From positions 1 through 50,441 of the forward strand of contig NZ_KQ958203.1 in NCBI RefSeq assembly GCF_001546855.1: a stretch of 50,441 nucleotides of DNA, in the 5' to 3' direction. Below the pieces are notes generated by a model. The model made no database searches. It was not told where the DNA came from and saw only the letters and a list, made by a program, of their open reading frames with translations. Made by a program: the position numbers and the translations under genes. Shown one piece after another: positions 32,400 to 41,896 of the stretch. The DNA is from Megasphaera sp. MJR8396C. GTDB taxonomy: Bacteria > Bacillota > Negativicutes > Veillonellales > Megasphaeraceae. The stretch's first letter is position 1, and the number at the start of each line of letters is the position of its first letter.

Positions 32400-32597
32400 T
32401 TAAGCTTTTACTACGTTAGCTGCCTGCGGTCCGCGCGCACCTTCAACAATATCGAATTCAACTTCCTGACCTTCGGCCAAGGATTTGAAACCATCTTCCT
32501 GAATGGCAGAGAAATGAACGAAAACGTCGCCGCCGTCTTCTCTTTCGATGAAGCCATAACCTTTTTCTGCGCTAAACCATTTTACTTTACCGTGCAT
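32400..32597 (-). CDS. Cold-shock domain protein
   Basis: A 65-residue single cold-shock domain. RNP1 is visible as KGYGFIE and RNP2 as VFVHFSA; residues bind single-stranded RNA and DNA. It acts as an RNA chaperone or antiterminator, like CspA/CspB. AGGAGG lies before the ATG. The gene is monocistronic with a consensus promoter, a leader of about 64 bases that can fold (AGCTAT / ATAGCT at 32629-32634 and 32654-32659) and a strong terminator. Long structured leaders are typical of cold-shock mRNAs. Confidence 0.95.
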   Translation of the reverse strand: MHGKVKWFSAEKGYGFIEREDGGDVFVHFSAIQEDGFKSLAEGQEVEFDIVEGARGPQAANVVKA

Positions 32598-32667
32598 GAT
32601 AAATCCTCCTAAAAATCAAAACAATTACAGCTATCCATAGCAAGTGCTACCTTATAGCTCTTTTGTT

Positions 32668-32696
32668 AGTGTAACATAACAGATTGCTAATGTCAA
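32668..32696 (-). promoter_or_regulatory. Consensus promoter of the cold-shock gene
   Basis: TTGACA (32696-32691), 17 bases, TACACT (32673-32668) on the minus strand. Confidence 0.85.
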
Positions 32697-32730
32697 TCGA
32701 ATTTATATAAGTAAATTTCCCGTTATTCCC

Positions 32731-33222
32731 TTATTTTTTTACATAATGAACGAAGGCAAACTTATATTTATTATTATTCTCCCTATCATGGACTTCTCGT
32801 TCTATTTCCGTCCAGTCATCACCCTTCCACTCAGGGAAGAACGTATCGGCATCGGGAAAGACTTCGTCGATTTCCGTCAAATAAAGGCTGTCGGCCAAAG
32901 GCAAAAAAGCACGGTACATGGCGACCCCGCCGATGACGAAGTAGTCTTCCCCATCGTTCATGGCCTGACACATGGCTTCCGGGCTGTGAAACAAGGTCAC
33001 GGCCGGACTGTCGGTGTGATAGCCTTCATTATGGGTCAGGACCCAATGGGGACGGCCGGGCAGGACACCGGGCAGGCTTTCAAAGGTCTTGCGGCCCATG
33101 AGCATCGTGTGATTCATGGTGAGGGCTTTAAAGCGCTTCAAGTCGGCTGAAATATGGCACAAAAGGTCGTTGTCTTTGCCGATACCGAGCTGTCGGTCGA
33201 CGGCAGCAATGAGGTGGATCAT
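32731..33222 (-). CDS. folA: Dihydrofolate reductase
   Basis: A 163-residue FolA that reduces dihydrofolate to tetrahydrofolate with NADPH. The N-terminal [20 protein letters not shown] carries the Met20-loop region, and the catalytic acidic residue is the Asp of SADLKRF. The NADPH motif GRKTFESLP and the later VIGGVAMYRAF are standard. Its start codon shares one base with the thyA stop codon (TGATG), so the two genes are translationally coupled. Together they form the thymidylate cycle, in which ThyA produces dihydrofolate and FolA recycles it. Confidence 0.95.
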   Translation of the reverse strand: MIHLIAAVDRQLGIGKDNDLLCHISADLKRFKALTMNHTMLMGRKTFESLPGVLPGRPHWVLTHNEGYHTDSPAVTLFHSPEAMCQAMNDGEDYFVIGGVAMYRAFLPLADSLYLTEIDEVFPDADTFFPEWKGDDWTEIEREVHDRENNNKYKFAFVHYVKK

Positions 33223-34013
33223 CAGACGGCTACCTCCATGGAAAGTTTGCCCAGATGCTGATAATCGTCGAGGCGGATATCATCCGGCGTAAAGCCATAG
33301 AAATCGTGGATGTCGCTGTTGAGTATCAGTTTGGGAGCGTCCATCGCCTGGTCCCGCCGTGCCAGCTGGGTCTTCATGGCTTCGACGTGGTTTTCGTAGA
33401 TATGGGCGTTGTTGATGACGTGCGTAAAGAGGCCTGGGCGAAGGCCGGCAGACTGGGCGATGAGGTGGATGAGGACGGCATACTGGGTCATATTGAAGGG
33501 TACGCCTAAGCCCATGTCGCCGCTGCGCTGGATGAGCATGCAGTTCAAGCGGCCGTCGGTGACGTCCCACAAGGTCTGGTACGCGCAGGGTTGGAGGGCC
33601 ATGTCATCCAAGTCTTCGATGTTCCACAAGGAGACGATCATGCGCCGGCTCTGGGGATCATTTTTCAACATATCCAAGAGCTTATCGACCTGCTTATATT
33701 TGCGGATCTGATAGCCGTAGGCCTTGCCGATGGTCCCATCAGGCCGCATCCATTCGTCCCAGACGTGGCAGTTCATCTTCTGCAGTTCCCGCACGTCGTT
33801 ACTTTGGAGCTGCCAAATCCAGAGGATTTCTTTGACGGCCGTCTTAAAGGCGACGAACTTCGTCGTCAGGATGGGAAATTCCTTTTCTAAATCGAACTGC
33901 ATGATCTGATGCGGCAGTTTGTAGGTCCGCACGCCCGTGCGGTTGTTGTCGAAGTAGCCGTGGTCGAGGATATTTTCGACGATGTTCAAGTATTGTGTAT
34001 CGGCCATGCTCAT
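33222..34013 (-). CDS. thyA: Thymidylate synthase
   Basis: A 263-residue ThyA that methylates dUMP with methylenetetrahydrofolate. The active-site Cys lies in MALQPCAYQ; the residues after it are Ala-Tyr rather than the more usual His. The phosphate-binding Arg is in [13 protein letters not shown], which also holds the dUMP-binding Asn. The start ATG at 34013 follows AGGTGAT by 6 bases; the frame is open three codons earlier. It is the first gene of a thyA-folA operon. Confidence 0.94.
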   Translation of the reverse strand: MSMADTQYLNIVENILDHGYFDNNRTGVRTYKLPHQIMQFDLEKEFPILTTKFVAFKTAVKEILWIWQLQSNDVRELQKMNCHVWDEWMRPDGTIGKAYGYQIRKYKQVDKLLDMLKNDPQSRRMIVSLWNIEDLDDMALQPCAYQTLWDVTDGRLNCMLIQRSGDMGLGVPFNMTQYAVLIHLIAQSAGLRPGLFTHVINNAHIYENHVEAMKTQLARRDQAMDAPKLILNSDIHDFYGFTPDDIRLDDYQHLGKLSMEVAV

Positions 34014-34029
34014 GTATATCACCTCAAAA

Positions 34030-35853
34030 TTACTGATTATTCATATAGGACTGAATAGCACTGACGAAGCTGCGGCCATATTTATGCAGCTTAAAACTGC
34101 CGACGCCCTTGATGTCGCCCATGGCGTCGAGACTGGACGGCTTGAGGGCCGCCATATCCCATAAGGTAGCATCGGAAAAAATGACGAAGGGCGGAATGTT
34201 TTCATCTTTGGCCAAGTCGCGGCGGACAGCCCGCAAAGCATCGAATAAGGGCCGCAAGGCTTCTTCGTCAACGGCACCGGCACTTCGTTTTTGCCGTCGT
34301 TTGGGAATGGCTGCCGGAATCGCTTCGACGACTCGTTTCTGTTGGACGATGCGCTTATGGCCGCCCATGGCCTGTCGGCCGTCGGCCGTCAGGGAGACGA
34401 CAGGATACTTACCGTCGGACTGTTCGAGATAGCCGTCGTCGATGCACTGACGGATCATATCGCGAACTTCGGACAGGGTAAAATTCCCGAGCATGCTAAA
34501 GGCGGCATTATGCTCAAAGCCGTAGCGGCGAATTTTAGCGTTCTGACTCCCTTTCAGGATATCGGCCACCATAGTCAGGCCGAAGCGCCCTTTCAATTCA
34601 TCGACGCAGAGGCAGATGCTGCGGACCTGTTCGGTCATATCCTCTTCAACCGTTTCCTGGTCGCAGTTGCCGCATTTATCGCAGTGTTCCCACGACGGAT
34701 GTTCGCCAAAATACGACAGGATATAATGGCGCAGGCAGTGATTGCCTTCACAGTAGCGGACCATGGCATGGAGCAGGCGGAATTCGACCTCCTGCTGTTT
34801 TACGTCGCGGACGGACTGTTCAATGAGGAATTTCTGGATCATGATATCCTGCCGGTTAAAGAGGAGGATACAGTCTCCCGGCGCCCCGTCGCGGCCGGCG
34901 CGGCCCGCTTCCTGGTAGTAGCTTTCGATGTTCTTCGGCATCTGGTAATGGATGACGTAGCGGACGTTGCTCTTGTCGATGCCCATGCCGAAGGCATTGG
35001 TGGCTACGATGACCTGTATTTTATCGTAGGTAAAAGCTTCCTGCATAGACCGGCGCATTTCATCGCTGAGGCCGGCATGATAGCGGCCGGCCTTGATGCC
35101 CCGCCGGTTCAGTTCATCGCAGATACGATCGACTTCCTTGCGCGTCGCCGCATAGATGATGCCGCTGTCTTCCCGGTGTTTGGCGATATAGGACAAGGTG
35201 AACTCCATCTTGCCCTTGACGTGGACGACGCGGAAATAGAGATTGGGCCGGTCGAAACCGCCGATGAAAATCCGCTCCTTTTGAAGGCCTAAGAGATTCA
35301 TCATATCGAGCTTGACCTTTTCCGTCGCCGTCGCCGTAAAGGCCCCGACGACAGGCCTTTGGGGAAGGGCTGCAATCCAGTCGCGGACGGCACAGTAGCT
35401 GGGCCTAAAGTCGTGCCCCCACTGAGAGACACAGTGGGCTTCGTCAATGATGAACATGGAAATAGGCAGGGTCTGCATGAAAGCCGTAAAGAACTGGTTT
35501 TCCAAGCGTTCCGGCGAGATATAGACCAATTTGATACGGCCGGCACGGATGGCGGCAAAGCGGGCCTTTACCTCTTCAAAGGTGCACTGGCTGTTGATAT
35601 ACGTCGCCGGGATTTCCTGGTTGACCAGACTGTCTACCTGATCTTTCATAAGCGAAATAAGGGGTGAAATGACCAAGGTCACGCCGGGCATCATCAGAGC
35701 CGGAAGCTGAAAGCAGATCGACTTCCCCGCCCCTGTCGGCATGATTGCCAGGCAGTCGCGGCCGTCGAGCAGGGTCTGAATGACTTCGTGCTGGCCCGGC
35801 CGGAATGATGAATAGCCAAAATATTGTTTTAACAACGATTCAATTTCAAGCAT
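34030..35853 (-). CDS. recQ: ATP-dependent DNA helicase RecQ
   Basis: A superfamily 2 3'-5' helicase of about 607 residues. The helicase core has motif [19 protein letters not shown] in [17 protein letters not shown], and motif [13 protein letters not shown] zinc-binding RQC region carries C-x-x-C pairs (HCDKCGNC), and a C-terminal HRDC domain begins near [16 protein letters not shown] start at MLEIESLL (35853), which matches the usual RecQ N-terminus and has AAGGAAGGATG upstream; an ATG four codons earlier is possible. It acts in recombinational repair and fork restart. Confidence 0.93.
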   Translation of the reverse strand: MLEIESLLKQYFGYSSFRPGQHEVIQTLLDGRDCLAIMPTGAGKSICFQLPALMMPGVTLVISPLISLMKDQVDSLVNQEIPATYINSQCTFEEVKARFAAIRAGRIKLVYISPERLENQFFTAFMQTLPISMFIIDEAHCVSQWGHDFRPSYCAVRDWIAALPQRPVVGAFTATATEKVKLDMMNLLGLQKERIFIGGFDRPNLYFRVVHVKGKMEFTLSYIAKHREDSGIIYAATRKEVDRICDELNRRGIKAGRYHAGLSDEMRRSMQEAFTYDKIQVIVATNAFGMGIDKSNVRYVIHYQMPKNIESYYQEAGRAGRDGAPGDCILLFNRQDIMIQKFLIEQSVRDVKQQEVEFRLLHAMVRYCEGNHCLRHYILSYFGEHPSWEHCDKCGNCDQETVEEDMTEQVRSICLCVDELKGRFGLTMVADILKGSQNAKIRRYGFEHNAAFSMLGNFTLSEVRDMIRQCIDDGYLEQSDGKYPVVSLTADGRQAMGGHKRIVQQKRVVEAIPAAIPKRRQKRSAGAVDEEALRPLFDALRAVRRDLAKDENIPPFVIFSDATLWDMAALKPSSLDAMGDIKGVGSFKLHKYGRSFVSAIQSYMNNQ

Positions 35854-35885
35854 GAAAAAGGTCATCCTTCCTTCATAAACGGACA

Positions 35886-35916
35886 AAGGGAGCTGCCGCA
35901 AAGCGACAGCTCCCTT
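35886..35916 (-). terminator. Terminator downstream of the first tandem aminotransferase
   Basis: 13-bp stem AAGGGAGCTGCCG / CGACAGCTCCCTT (one G-U pair) with a 5-base loop. It lies 20 bases past the stop codon on the minus strand, but the T-tract is short. Confidence 0.65.
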
Positions 35917-35936
35917 ATATCATATCATTTTTAAGC

Positions 35937-37124
35937 TTATTTTGCCAATTCTTCTTTCAGTACTTCAGCTAAGCGTTTGATACCTTCTACGATGCGTTCT
36001 TCCGGCATGTTGGAGTAGTTGAGGCGGAAGTGGTTGGCATTGCCGCCATGAGGGTAGAACGGACCGCCCGGCACGTAGGCAACGTTTTTCGCTAGGACTT
36101 TAGGCATGAGTTCTTTCGCATCCATGCCTTCGGGCAACGTTACCCACGTGAACAGGCCGCCTTCGGGGTATGTAAAGGTGATGCCTTCAGGGAAGTATTC
36201 TTTCATCGAATCGCACATGAGGTTGCGGCGTTTTTTGTACAATTCTTTGATCTTTGCGACGTGAGCATCGAGATCGTACATATCGATGAAGAAGGAAGTC
36301 TGGCGCTGACCGAAGGACGAGGACTGGAGGTCGACGGCCTGTTTCAGCTTAACGACTTTATCGATGATGGTCGGATCAGCAACCATCCAGGCAATACGCA
36401 GGCCCGGCATGAGGATCTTGGAGAAGGAGCCGAGGAAGATGATGTTGCCTTTGGTATCCATGGATTTAAGGGACGGAACTTTATCGCCGTCGAAACGGAG
36501 TTCGCCGTACGGATCGTCTTCGAGAACCGGGAAGTCATAACGGTTGATGATGTCCATGAAAGCTTTGCGGCGTTCCATCGGCCAGGTAATGCCCGTCGGG
36601 TTCTGGAATTCAGGAATAACATACATCATGCGGACGCGATCGCCGTATTTTGCCAAGATTTTTTCAAGTTCTTCCGGAATGATGCCTTTGTCGTCGGTCG
36701 GAACTTCGACGAATTCAGGACCACAGAGTTTAAAAGCGTTGATAGCGCCGAGGTAGGTCGGGCTTTCTACGAGAACGACGTCACCGGGGTTGAGGAAAAT
36801 CTGAGCCAAGAGGGACAGACCCTGCTGCGAGCCGGACGTGATGACGATGTTTTCAGGGGTGCAGTCGACCATGAAGGATTTTTTCATGCGGCCTGCGATT
36901 TGTTCGCGAAGGGGCGTGTACCCTTCGGTCGTGCCGTACTGCAGGGCAGCCTGGCCTTCTTTGGTCAATACAGCTTCGTCAACTTTTTTGAGATCTTCTG
37001 TCGGGAACAGTTCCGGAGCCGGCAGGCCGCCAGCGAAGGAAATAATTTCCGGCATGGTCGTCAGTTTCAAGAGTTCACGGATTTCAGAGGCTTTCAAATT
37101 CATAGCTAAGTTGGAAAATTGCAT
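35937..37124 (-). CDS. PLP aminotransferase, 2-aminoadipate/aromatic type (copy A)
   Basis: A 395-residue fold-type I aminotransferase of the LysN/KatII-like group, without the DNA-binding domain of MocR regulators. Marks are ISFAGGLPAPELFP, SGSQQGL, PEFQNPTGITW, the EDDPYGELRF segment and the PLP-lysine site GSFSKILMPGLRI. The ATG at 37124 follows GGAGTGA. A paralogue lies just upstream at 37393-38583; the two look about 70-75% identical by eye and end with nearly the same residues. Likely substrates are 2-aminoadipate, aromatic or branched amino acids with 2-oxoglutarate; sequence alone does not decide. Confidence 0.85.
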   Translation of the reverse strand: MQFSNLAMNLKASEIRELLKLTTMPEIISFAGGLPAPELFPTEDLKKVDEAVLTKEGQAALQYGTTEGYTPLREQIAGRMKKSFMVDCTPENIVITSGSQQGLSLLAQIFLNPGDVVLVESPTYLGAINAFKLCGPEFVEVPTDDKGIIPEELEKILAKYGDRVRMMYVIPEFQNPTGITWPMERRKAFMDIINRYDFPVLEDDPYGELRFDGDKVPSLKSMDTKGNIIFLGSFSKILMPGLRIAWMVADPTIIDKVVKLKQAVDLQSSSFGQRQTSFFIDMYDLDAHVAKIKELYKKRRNLMCDSMKEYFPEGITFTYPEGGLFTWVTLPEGMDAKELMPKVLAKNVAYVPGGPFYPHGGNANHFRLNYSNMPEERIVEGIKRLAEVLKEELAK

Positions 37125-37130
37125 ATTCAC

Positions 37131-37350
37131 TCACTCCTTCATTATTGTGCATAGCGCATATCTATGTTTATATAGTATCATTTAAATTACTTTTATGCAA
37201 TTAAACGTTTATGTCATAGCTACATTCTCAATTATGCAAACCTATAAAATCGTGGGTATTAGAGTCAATTACCGATAATACCAAAAGTCAATTCAAGAAA
37301 ATATTAAGTAATTCATGTAAAAAATTTTTAAAAAAAATAAAAAAAGAAAA
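37131..37350. other. A+T-rich gap between the tandem aminotransferases
   Basis: About 220 bases of markedly A+T-rich DNA with no gene. It should hold the promoter of copy A, since copy B has a terminator at its downstream edge. No unambiguous -35/-10 pair stands out. Confidence 0.4.
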
Positions 37351-37372
37351 GACGCCCTCGGGAGAGAGCGTC
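37351..37372 (-). terminator. Terminator of aminotransferase copy B
   Basis: 9-bp stem GACGCCCTC / GAGAGCGTC with a 4-base loop, followed on the minus strand by long T-rich runs. Confidence 0.88.
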
Positions 37373-37392
37373 TCATTTCCTGCAAAGTTTAA

Positions 37393-38583
37393 TTATTTAC
37401 CCATCTTTTCTTTCAAAACTTCAGCTAAGCGTTTGATGCCTTCGACGATGCGGTCTTCCGGCATATTGGAATAATTCAAACGGAAGTGGTTGCCGTTGCC
37501 GCCGTTGGGATAGAAGGCTCCGCCCGGTACGTAAGCGACTTTCTTTTCGATGACTTCCGGCATGATGGCCTTGGCATCGATGTTTTCAGGCAAGGTGACC
37601 CAGGTGAACAGGCCGCCTTCCGGATAGGTAAAGGAAAGGCCCTGGGGGAAGTATTTTTTCATCGAATCATACATCAGGGTGCGGCGTTTGCCGTAGAGTT
37701 CACGAATCTTGGCGACGTGAGCGTCGAGGTCGTACATGTCGATATAATACGAAGCCTGGCGCTGGGCAAAGGACGAGGACTGGAGGTCGACGGTCTGTTT
37801 CAGCATGACGGCCTTTTCGAGGATGTCGTGGTGAGCGACCATCCAGCCGATGCGAAGGCCAGGCATGAAGATCTTCGAGAAGGAACCGAGGAAGATGACG
37901 TTGCCCTTGGTATCCATGGACTTCAAGGTCGGCATGGTCTGGCCTTCATAACGGAGTTCGCCGTAGGGATCGTCTTCGATGACCGGGATGTCATGTTTGT
38001 TCATGATATCCATGACGGCCTTGCGCCGTTCCAACGGCCAGGTGATGCCCGTCGGGTTCTGGAATTCAGGGATGACGTACATCAGGCGGACGCGGTCACC
38101 GTACTTTTCAATGGCCTTTTCCAAGGCTTCCGGCACCATGCCTTTATCATCCGTTTCGACTTCGACGAACTGCGGGAAATTGACAGCAAAAGCCGTCGTA
38201 GCGCCCATATAAGTCGGGCTTTCGACGAGGACGACGTCGCCTTCATTCAAAAAGAGTTGGCCCAGGAGAGACAGGCCCTGCTGAGAGCCGGCGGTAATGA
38301 TAATGTCTTCATAGGTGCAGTCCGTGTGGAAGGACGATTTCATGCGGGCAGCAATCTGTTTGCGCAGCGGAATGTACCCTTCGGTCGTGCTGTACTGTAC
38401 GGCCTGACGCCCTTCTTTCTTCAAAATTTCCACGTCCACCTTCATCATTTCGTCAATCGGGAACAGTTCCGGTGCCGGAAGACCGCCGGCAAAGGAAATA
38501 ATTTCCGGATTTTCTGTGACTTTCAGGATTTCACGGATGTCAGATGCGTGCAAACTTTTTGCTTCTTCAGAAAACATTACCAT
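37393..38583 (-). CDS. PLP aminotransferase, 2-aminoadipate/aromatic type (copy B)
   Basis: A 396-residue paralogue of the gene at 35937, with the same motifs in the same order, including GSFSKIFMPGLRIGWMV at the PLP lysine. Its N-terminus (MVMFSEEAKSLHASDIREIL) differs from copy A. GGAGTGAAG precedes the ATG. Each copy has its own terminator, so they are transcribed separately and may be expressed under different conditions or have diverged in substrate. Confidence 0.85.
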   Translation of the reverse strand: MVMFSEEAKSLHASDIREILKVTENPEIISFAGGLPAPELFPIDEMMKVDVEILKKEGRQAVQYSTTEGYIPLRKQIAARMKSSFHTDCTYEDIIITAGSQQGLSLLGQLFLNEGDVVLVESPTYMGATTAFAVNFPQFVEVETDDKGMVPEALEKAIEKYGDRVRLMYVIPEFQNPTGITWPLERRKAVMDIMNKHDIPVIEDDPYGELRYEGQTMPTLKSMDTKGNVIFLGSFSKIFMPGLRIGWMVAHHDILEKAVMLKQTVDLQSSSFAQRQASYYIDMYDLDAHVAKIRELYGKRRTLMYDSMKKYFPQGLSFTYPEGGLFTWVTLPENIDAKAIMPEVIEKKVAYVPGGAFYPNGGNGNHFRLNYSNMPEDRIVEGIKRLAEVLKEKMGK

Positions 38584-38697
38584 AAAACTTCACTCCTATC
38601 TATTGACTTGCTTTGGATACGACGTATAACTATCCGTCGTAATGGTACTTATTATACCACTTCAGAGTGTGTTATTCTACATTTTTTATGAAAAAAA

Positions 38698-38748
38698 CAG
38701 GAAAAGTTGCTCTAATTAAGAAAATCATGAGCAAAACCTTTTCCTGTT
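38698..38748 (-). terminator. Terminator of the rimP-ribF operon
   Basis: Inverted repeat with arms ACAGGAAAAG (38698-38707) and CTTTTCCTGT (38739-38748), and an inner GCTC / GAGC pair. It is followed by seven T on the minus strand, 8 bases after the ribF stop codon. Confidence 0.85.
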
Positions 38749-38756
38749 AACGGTTT

Positions 38757-39695
38757 TTATTCAATTTCATCCACTGCAAAGAACTGCCGCGTCGCCTTTT
38801 CGTCTTCCTTCATCTGGGCAATGAGGTCGTCGGCGCCGGCAAAGACTTCTTCGCCGCGCAGGCGCTTCCGAAAGCGCAGGCTGACATGCTTGCCGTAGAG
38901 ATCCTTGTCCCAGTCGAGGACGTGGGTCTCGATGCGGCGGTACTGGTTCTCGAAGGTCGGGTTATCGCCGATATTGGTCATGGCTGGGTGCCCTTCCCCA
39001 TCCCACCACAATTCGGTCACATAGACGCCGTCCGGCGGAATGGCCATGTTGACGGGAATCATCATGTTGGCCGTGGCAAAGCCGATGGTCCGGCCGCGGT
39101 GGTCACCGGGCACGACGACACCCGTCAGGGCAAAGGGGCGGCCCAACAGGTTTTCTGCCGTTTCCATATGGCCCATTTGGATGAGCCGGCGAATAACCGT
39201 ACTGCTGATGGGCGTCGTCCCACCCGGCCGTTCGAGCAGGGTCAGGGCTTCGACGGGAATGTCGTACTGCGCCATATATTCTTTCATGGTGTCTGTATTG
39301 CCGGCCGCCTTGGCCCCATAGGTAAAGTTAGAGCCGACGACGATGACCGACGGATGAATATGGGTCACGAGATTTTGACAGAATTCCTCCGGTGATTCGC
39401 GAAGTAAGGTTTCGCTCATGGGCAGGAGGACCAGCCCGTCGATGCCGACAGCTTCGATATATTCTGCTTTTTGGCCGATGGTGGCCAGGCGCAGCGGTTC
39501 TTTTTCCGGGCACAAGACCGACATGGGATGGGCCGTGAAGGTGACAACCATGGTTTTCACACCGCCGGCAGCAGCCCGCTTGATAGCCGTCTTCATGACC
39601 ATTTGATGGCCTTTGTGGATGCCGTCAAAGGTCCCGAGGGCCACGACGGCTCCGGTAAAGCCGGTTATTTCCTGAAAGGAGTGGAATATTTCCAT
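38757..39695 (-). CDS. ribF: Bifunctional riboflavin kinase / FAD synthetase
   Basis: A 312-residue RibF that makes FMN from riboflavin and FAD from FMN. The N-terminal adenylyltransferase half has GTFDGIHKGHQ (the HxGH-type nucleotide motif) and GSNFTYGAKAAGN. The C-terminal riboflavin kinase half has GRTIGFATANM and RIETHVLDWDKDLYGK. It is the last gene of the rimP operon, 11 bases behind truB, a placement common in Firmicutes. Confidence 0.94.
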   Translation of the reverse strand: MEIFHSFQEITGFTGAVVALGTFDGIHKGHQMVMKTAIKRAAAGGVKTMVVTFTAHPMSVLCPEKEPLRLATIGQKAEYIEAVGIDGLVLLPMSETLLRESPEEFCQNLVTHIHPSVIVVGSNFTYGAKAAGNTDTMKEYMAQYDIPVEALTLLERPGGTTPISSTVIRRLIQMGHMETAENLLGRPFALTGVVVPGDHRGRTIGFATANMMIPVNMAIPPDGVYVTELWWDGEGHPAMTNIGDNPTFENQYRRIETHVLDWDKDLYGKHVSLRFRKRLRGEEVFAGADDLIAQMKEDEKATRQFFAVDEIE

Positions 39696-39706
39696 CGTTA
39701 GTTACC

Positions 39707-40588
39707 TCACAATCCGTCTGCAAACATCTTATGGGGACGCAGGATATGGTGCGCTTCATCGTAGCGTACGATGCCCATCAGCCGCCCGTCAGGCCCATAG
39801 ACACGCAGTACGTCTCCATCGGTAAGGTTGGGCCCAGCAAAGGGCACAGGCCGCCCCTGAAGGAGAAAATCACACTGTTTCGCCGAGCATTTCGCCCGCC
39901 GTATATCATGAATGGCCATGTCAGCCGGAAGGACGTAGGCCGCCGGATCTCGTTCCAGCATCTCCAGGGTCGCCGCTTCTTCAATGGTAAACAGCCCGGC
40001 CCGGGTCCGGACCAGATAGGTCATGCAGGCGCAGGTTCCAAGGGCCGTCCCCAAGTCGCGGATAAGGGAGCGGACATACGTCCCTTTCGAGCAGGTCACA
40101 GCGAAGGTGCCGCGCCGGCCGTCGAAGGACAAGAGTTCCAAACTGTGGATCGTCACCTGCCGCACGGGCAGAGTGAAATCCCGGTCCTGGCGGGCCAATT
40201 TATAGGCCTTGACGCCGTTGACGTTAATCGCCGAATACTTCGACGGCGCCTGGTCGATATCGCCGCAGAAAGAAGCTAAGGTGCGGCGCACGTCGTCGGC
40301 AGTAAGGTCCGGAACCGGTGCCGTTTCGACGACGGTCCCCGTACTGTCTTCGGTATCGGTAGCCAGTCCCAGGACGAACTCAGCGTGGTAGGACTTGACG
40401 TCGCTGTCGCCGTATTCGATGAGGCGCGTCGCCTGACCGGCATAGACCGGAAGGACGCCCGCTGCCAAGGGATCCAGGGTACCGGCATGGCCCATTTTTT
40501 TCATGCCGTAAATACGCCGCAGGCAGCCGATGACGTCGTGACTCGACATGCCTGTCGGCTTGAGTACGTTAATGATTCCGTGTATCAT
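39707..40588 (-). CDS. truB: tRNA pseudouridine-55 synthase
   Basis: A 293-residue TruB that forms pseudouridine 55 in the T-loop of tRNAs. The catalytic Asp is D39 in GHAGTLDPLAAGVLPV, and GTYVRSLIRDLG is the standard later motif. A C-terminal PUA-like region follows. It overlaps the nrnA gene by 4 bases (ATGA). Confidence 0.95.
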   Translation of the reverse strand: MIHGIINVLKPTGMSSHDVIGCLRRIYGMKKMGHAGTLDPLAAGVLPVYAGQATRLIEYGDSDVKSYHAEFVLGLATDTEDSTGTVVETAPVPDLTADDVRRTLASFCGDIDQAPSKYSAINVNGVKAYKLARQDRDFTLPVRQVTIHSLELLSFDGRRGTFAVTCSKGTYVRSLIRDLGTALGTCACMTYLVRTRAGLFTIEEAATLEMLERDPAAYVLPADMAIHDIRRAKCSAKQCDFLLQGRPVPFAGPNLTDGDVLRVYGPDGRLMGIVRYDEAHHILRPHKMFADGL

Positions 40589-41529
40589 AGGCGCTTTTCA
40601 ATTTCCTTTACGATGAGGGCTTTAGCCTCATCCAAAGGTTTATCCAAGGTGCAGCCCGCAGCCCGAACGTGGCCGCCGCCGCCGAAAGATGCGGCGATGG
40701 CATTGACGTCGACGCCTTTGGAACGCAGGCTGACCCGTGTTTCGGTCGGGCCGATGTATTTTACCGTAAAGGCCACTTCGGCCCCCTTGATGCGGCGGGC
40801 ATAGTCGATATAGATGCCCGTGTGCTCGCCGATGACGGCCAAAAGTTCCGGCGTGTAGGACAGGCAGGAGATGCGGCCGTCGGCAAAGAGTTCCAATTGA
40901 TCCAAGACCTTCGACAGGGCCCGGAGCTTATTGAGGGACCGGGCGTCGAGGTGGTCGGAGATGACGTCGGGCTGAGCGCCGTTGTCGACCAAGACGGCGG
41001 CCATGCGCAGGGTATGGCCCGTCGTGTTGTTGAACTTGAAGAAACCACAGTCCGTAGCGATAGCCGTATAGAGGGCGTCGGCTATGGCCGGAGACCAGGT
41101 GATATGCCATTGGTCAAAGAGGTAGGTCAGGATTTCTCCCGTCGCCGCATAGTCGGGCTTAAAGTATTCCCACTGGGCAAAATGCTCGTTTGAGATGTGG
41201 TGGTCGAGGTTCAGGACCTTGCCGCAGACGAGGTCGGCCGTCTTGCCGATTCTCCCCAGGCCGGTCGCATCGAGGACGACCGTAAGCCACGAGGCGTCGG
41301 TCTTGACCTGGTCGGGCCGGCAAATCGCCGACAAGCCGTCGAGGAAGTTATAGCGGTCGTCAATGTCATCGTCGATGACCATGACGGCATCCTTCCCCTC
41401 CGCTTTCAGCCAGTGCCATAAAGCCAGGACACTCCCTAAGGCATCGCCGTCAGGACTGACATGCGCCGTCACCAAGATGTGTTCATAATGGTGAAGCAGG
41501 GTATAGATTTCCTGAGCGGAGCAATTCAT
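40585..41529 (-). CDS. nrnA: DHH-family phosphoesterase, NrnA-like
   Basis: A 314-residue bifunctional nanoRNase / pAp phosphatase-type enzyme. The metal motifs are HVSPDGDALGS (residues about 24-34) and LDHHISNEHF (the DHH box). The DHHA1 domain carries the GGGGHVRAAG substrate loop near the C-terminus. It degrades 2-5-mer RNA and pAp. The start ATG at 41529 lies just past the rbfA stop codon. The placement between rbfA and truB is conserved in Firmicutes. Confidence 0.92.
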   Translation of the reverse strand: MNCSAQEIYTLLHHYEHILVTAHVSPDGDALGSVLALWHWLKAEGKDAVMVIDDDIDDRYNFLDGLSAICRPDQVKTDASWLTVVLDATGLGRIGKTADLVCGKVLNLDHHISNEHFAQWEYFKPDYAATGEILTYLFDQWHITWSPAIADALYTAIATDCGFFKFNNTTGHTLRMAAVLVDNGAQPDVISDHLDARSLNKLRALSKVLDQLELFADGRISCLSYTPELLAVIGEHTGIYIDYARRIKGAEVAFTVKYIGPTETRVSLRSKGVDVNAIAASFGGGGHVRAAGCTLDKPLDEAKALIVKEIEKRL

Positions 41530-41533
41530 ATCA

Positions 41534-41881
41534 TCAATCCTTCTTTTCAATGTCGTGCAGAATCTTATCGATCTTCATCCCATAATCAAGAGACGTATCT
41601 TCTTTAAATACAATGGACGGCGAATAACGGATGCCCAGGCGTTTGCCTACTTCCGTCCGGATGTAGCCGGTGGCGCGTTTCAAGGCCTCTAAGGTCTGTT
41701 TTTTCGCTTCGTCGTCGCCAAAGAGGCTGACGTAAATCGTCGCGTCGCGCAAATCGCCGGTGATGCGGGCATCGGTAACGGTGACGAAACCGATGCGCGG
41801 ATCTTTTAATTCATTCAGGAGCATCTTCGATACTTCCTGTTTAATAAATTCCTGGATTTTTCGTACTCGTAATTCTCCCAT
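41534..41881 (-). CDS. rbfA: 30S ribosome-binding factor A
   Basis: A 115-residue RbfA with one KH-like domain, which helps mature the 16S rRNA 5' end. Recognisable marks are RVRKIQEFIKQEVSKML, DPRIGFVTVTDARIT and RYSPSIVFKEDTSLDYGMKID. GGAGGGGA lies before the ATG. It follows infB by 15 bases. Confidence 0.95.
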   Translation of the reverse strand: MGELRVRKIQEFIKQEVSKMLLNELKDPRIGFVTVTDARITGDLRDATIYVSLFGDDEAKKQTLEALKRATGYIRTEVGKRLGIRYSPSIVFKEDTSLDYGMKIDKILHDIEKKD

Positions 41882-41896
41882 CGAATGTCCCCTCCT

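Noticed and set aside
37486-38691. Open frame of about 400 codons opposite aminotransferase copy B
   Set aside because: It mirrors the coding strand of a clear aminotransferase, and a similar antisense frame faces the paralogue. Shadow of conserved coding sequence.
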